From contig NZ_BNBI01000007.1 in NCBI RefSeq assembly GCF_014655295.1, positions 310,001-374,000 of the forward strand: DNA of 64,000 nt. Reading direction: 5' to 3'. Positions within the stretch are counted from its first letter, which is position 1; every line of letters begins with the position of its first letter. The stretch is from Streptomyces fumanus. Its GTDB lineage: Bacteria; Actinomycetota; Actinomycetes; Streptomycetales; Streptomycetaceae. Under the pieces are notes generated by a model. That model was not told the origin of the DNA and made no database searches. It was given only the letters and a program-made list of their open reading frames with translations. The position numbers were made by a program, and so were the translations under genes. Positions 63,557 through 64,000 of the stretch are shown here, in pieces.

Positions 63557-64000
63557 GCACCCCGCCCCCGGCCCTGCCGCCCGTCCGCACCGCCGTGGTC
63601 GGCCTGGGCTGGGTCGCCCGCTCGGTCTGGCTGCCCCGGCTGCTGAACAGTCCCGCCTTCACCGTGACCGCCGCCGTCGACCCCGACGAGCGCGGCCGGG
63701 CCGCCGTCACCGGCCCCGAGGGGGCGGGCCCGACCGGGCTGTCGGTACTGGCGAGCGTCGCCGGCCTCGACCCAGCCGAGGTGGACCTCGCGGTCGTCGC
63801 CGTCCCCAACCACCTGCACTGCGCCGTCGCCTGCGAACTGCTCACCAAGGGCATCGCGGTGTTCCTGGAGAAGCCGGTCTGCCTGACCTCCCAGGAGGCG
63901 GAACGGCTGGCCGCCGCCGAACGCGCGGGCGGCACGGTCCTACTGGCCGGCAGCGCGGCCCGCCACCGCGCCGACGTGCGCGGCCTGTACCGGGCCGCCG
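63553..64000 (+). CDS. rifL: Gfo/Idh/MocA oxidoreductase (RifL-like), cut by the window end
   Basis: Only the first 149 codons are present. The NAD-binding start (TAVVGLGWVARSVWLP) and the family motif FLEKPVCLT, with the conserved Lys, are clear. RifL-type enzymes are proposed to oxidise UDP-glucose at C3 before amination by AHBA synthase, making the UDP-kanosamine precursor. Overlap with the AHBA synthase gene supports this role. Confidence 0.88.
   Translation, partial: MSTPPPALPPVRTAVVGLGWVARSVWLPRLLNSPAFTVTAAVDPDERGRAAVTGPEGAGPTGLSVLASVAGLDPAEVDLAVVAVPNHLHCAVACELLTKGIAVFLEKPVCLTSQEAERLAAAERAGGTVLLAGSAARHRADVRGLYRAA

Noticed and set aside
1..64000. CRISPR arrays, tRNA and rRNA genes.
   Set aside because: No regularly spaced repeats with spacers, no cloverleaf and no rRNA-like sequence seen by eye.

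Overview
The window is very GC-rich. Its codons are strongly G/C-biased at third positions, it uses GTG, TTG and probably CTG starts, and it has many 4-base stop/start overlaps. It carries a complete actinobacterial Mce operon, LAL and PucR regulators, AHBA genes and rare TTA codons. Together these point to a Streptomyces or close relative.

Layout. 1-1378: end of a drug-efflux MFS transporter. 1589-12533: a secreted LamG protein, a 2,205-residue RHS/YD-repeat polymorphic toxin and its overlapping immunity gene. 12692-14529: AraC regulator overlapping an alpha/beta hydrolase that has lost its nucleophilic serine. 14609-15856: orphan sugar-type ABC binding lipoprotein. 15906-18637: large LuxR (LAL) regulator with an apparent one-base frameshift near its Walker A motif. 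18825-21525: three more hydrolases. 21620-25459: GT-C membrane glycosyltransferase divergent from an OmpR/histidine kinase pair. 25468-26676: PucR regulator. 26889-30202: three secreted proteins facing away from the Mce operon.

30953-44587 is a near-continuous Mce lipid-uptake operon: ATPase, two YrbE permeases, six Mce proteins, four Mce-associated membrane proteins and a lytic transglycosylase. Most neighbours overlap by 4 bases. mceA contains a TTA codon, and the 750-base upstream region holds repeated TGACAAAG motifs.

44587-49948 is the most unusual part. This 5.4-kb block of visibly lower GC is bounded by 15-base inverted repeats and sits between two convergent host genes. It encodes a glycosyltransferase, a 161-residue protein with an RRE-like (or primase zinc-finger-like) C-terminus, two different radical SAM enzymes and a subtilisin-like protease. 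The 161-residue protein and the second radical SAM enzyme begin with nearly the same 12 residues. It looks like a compact, transposon-borne RiPP-type or protein-modification system with no obvious separate precursor and no transporter.

49965-59597: an L-glutamate-oxidase-like flavoenzyme (also with a TTA codon), a CASTOR/POLLUX-type ion channel protein, an M48 metalloprotease, a membrane-anchored lipase-like hydrolase and a NarL-type two-component system. 59739-64000: the edge of an AHBA (3-amino-5-hydroxybenzoate) gene set with homologues of rifG, rifN, rifJ, rifK and rifL. This implies an ansamycin- or mitomycin-type cluster continuing to the right of the window.
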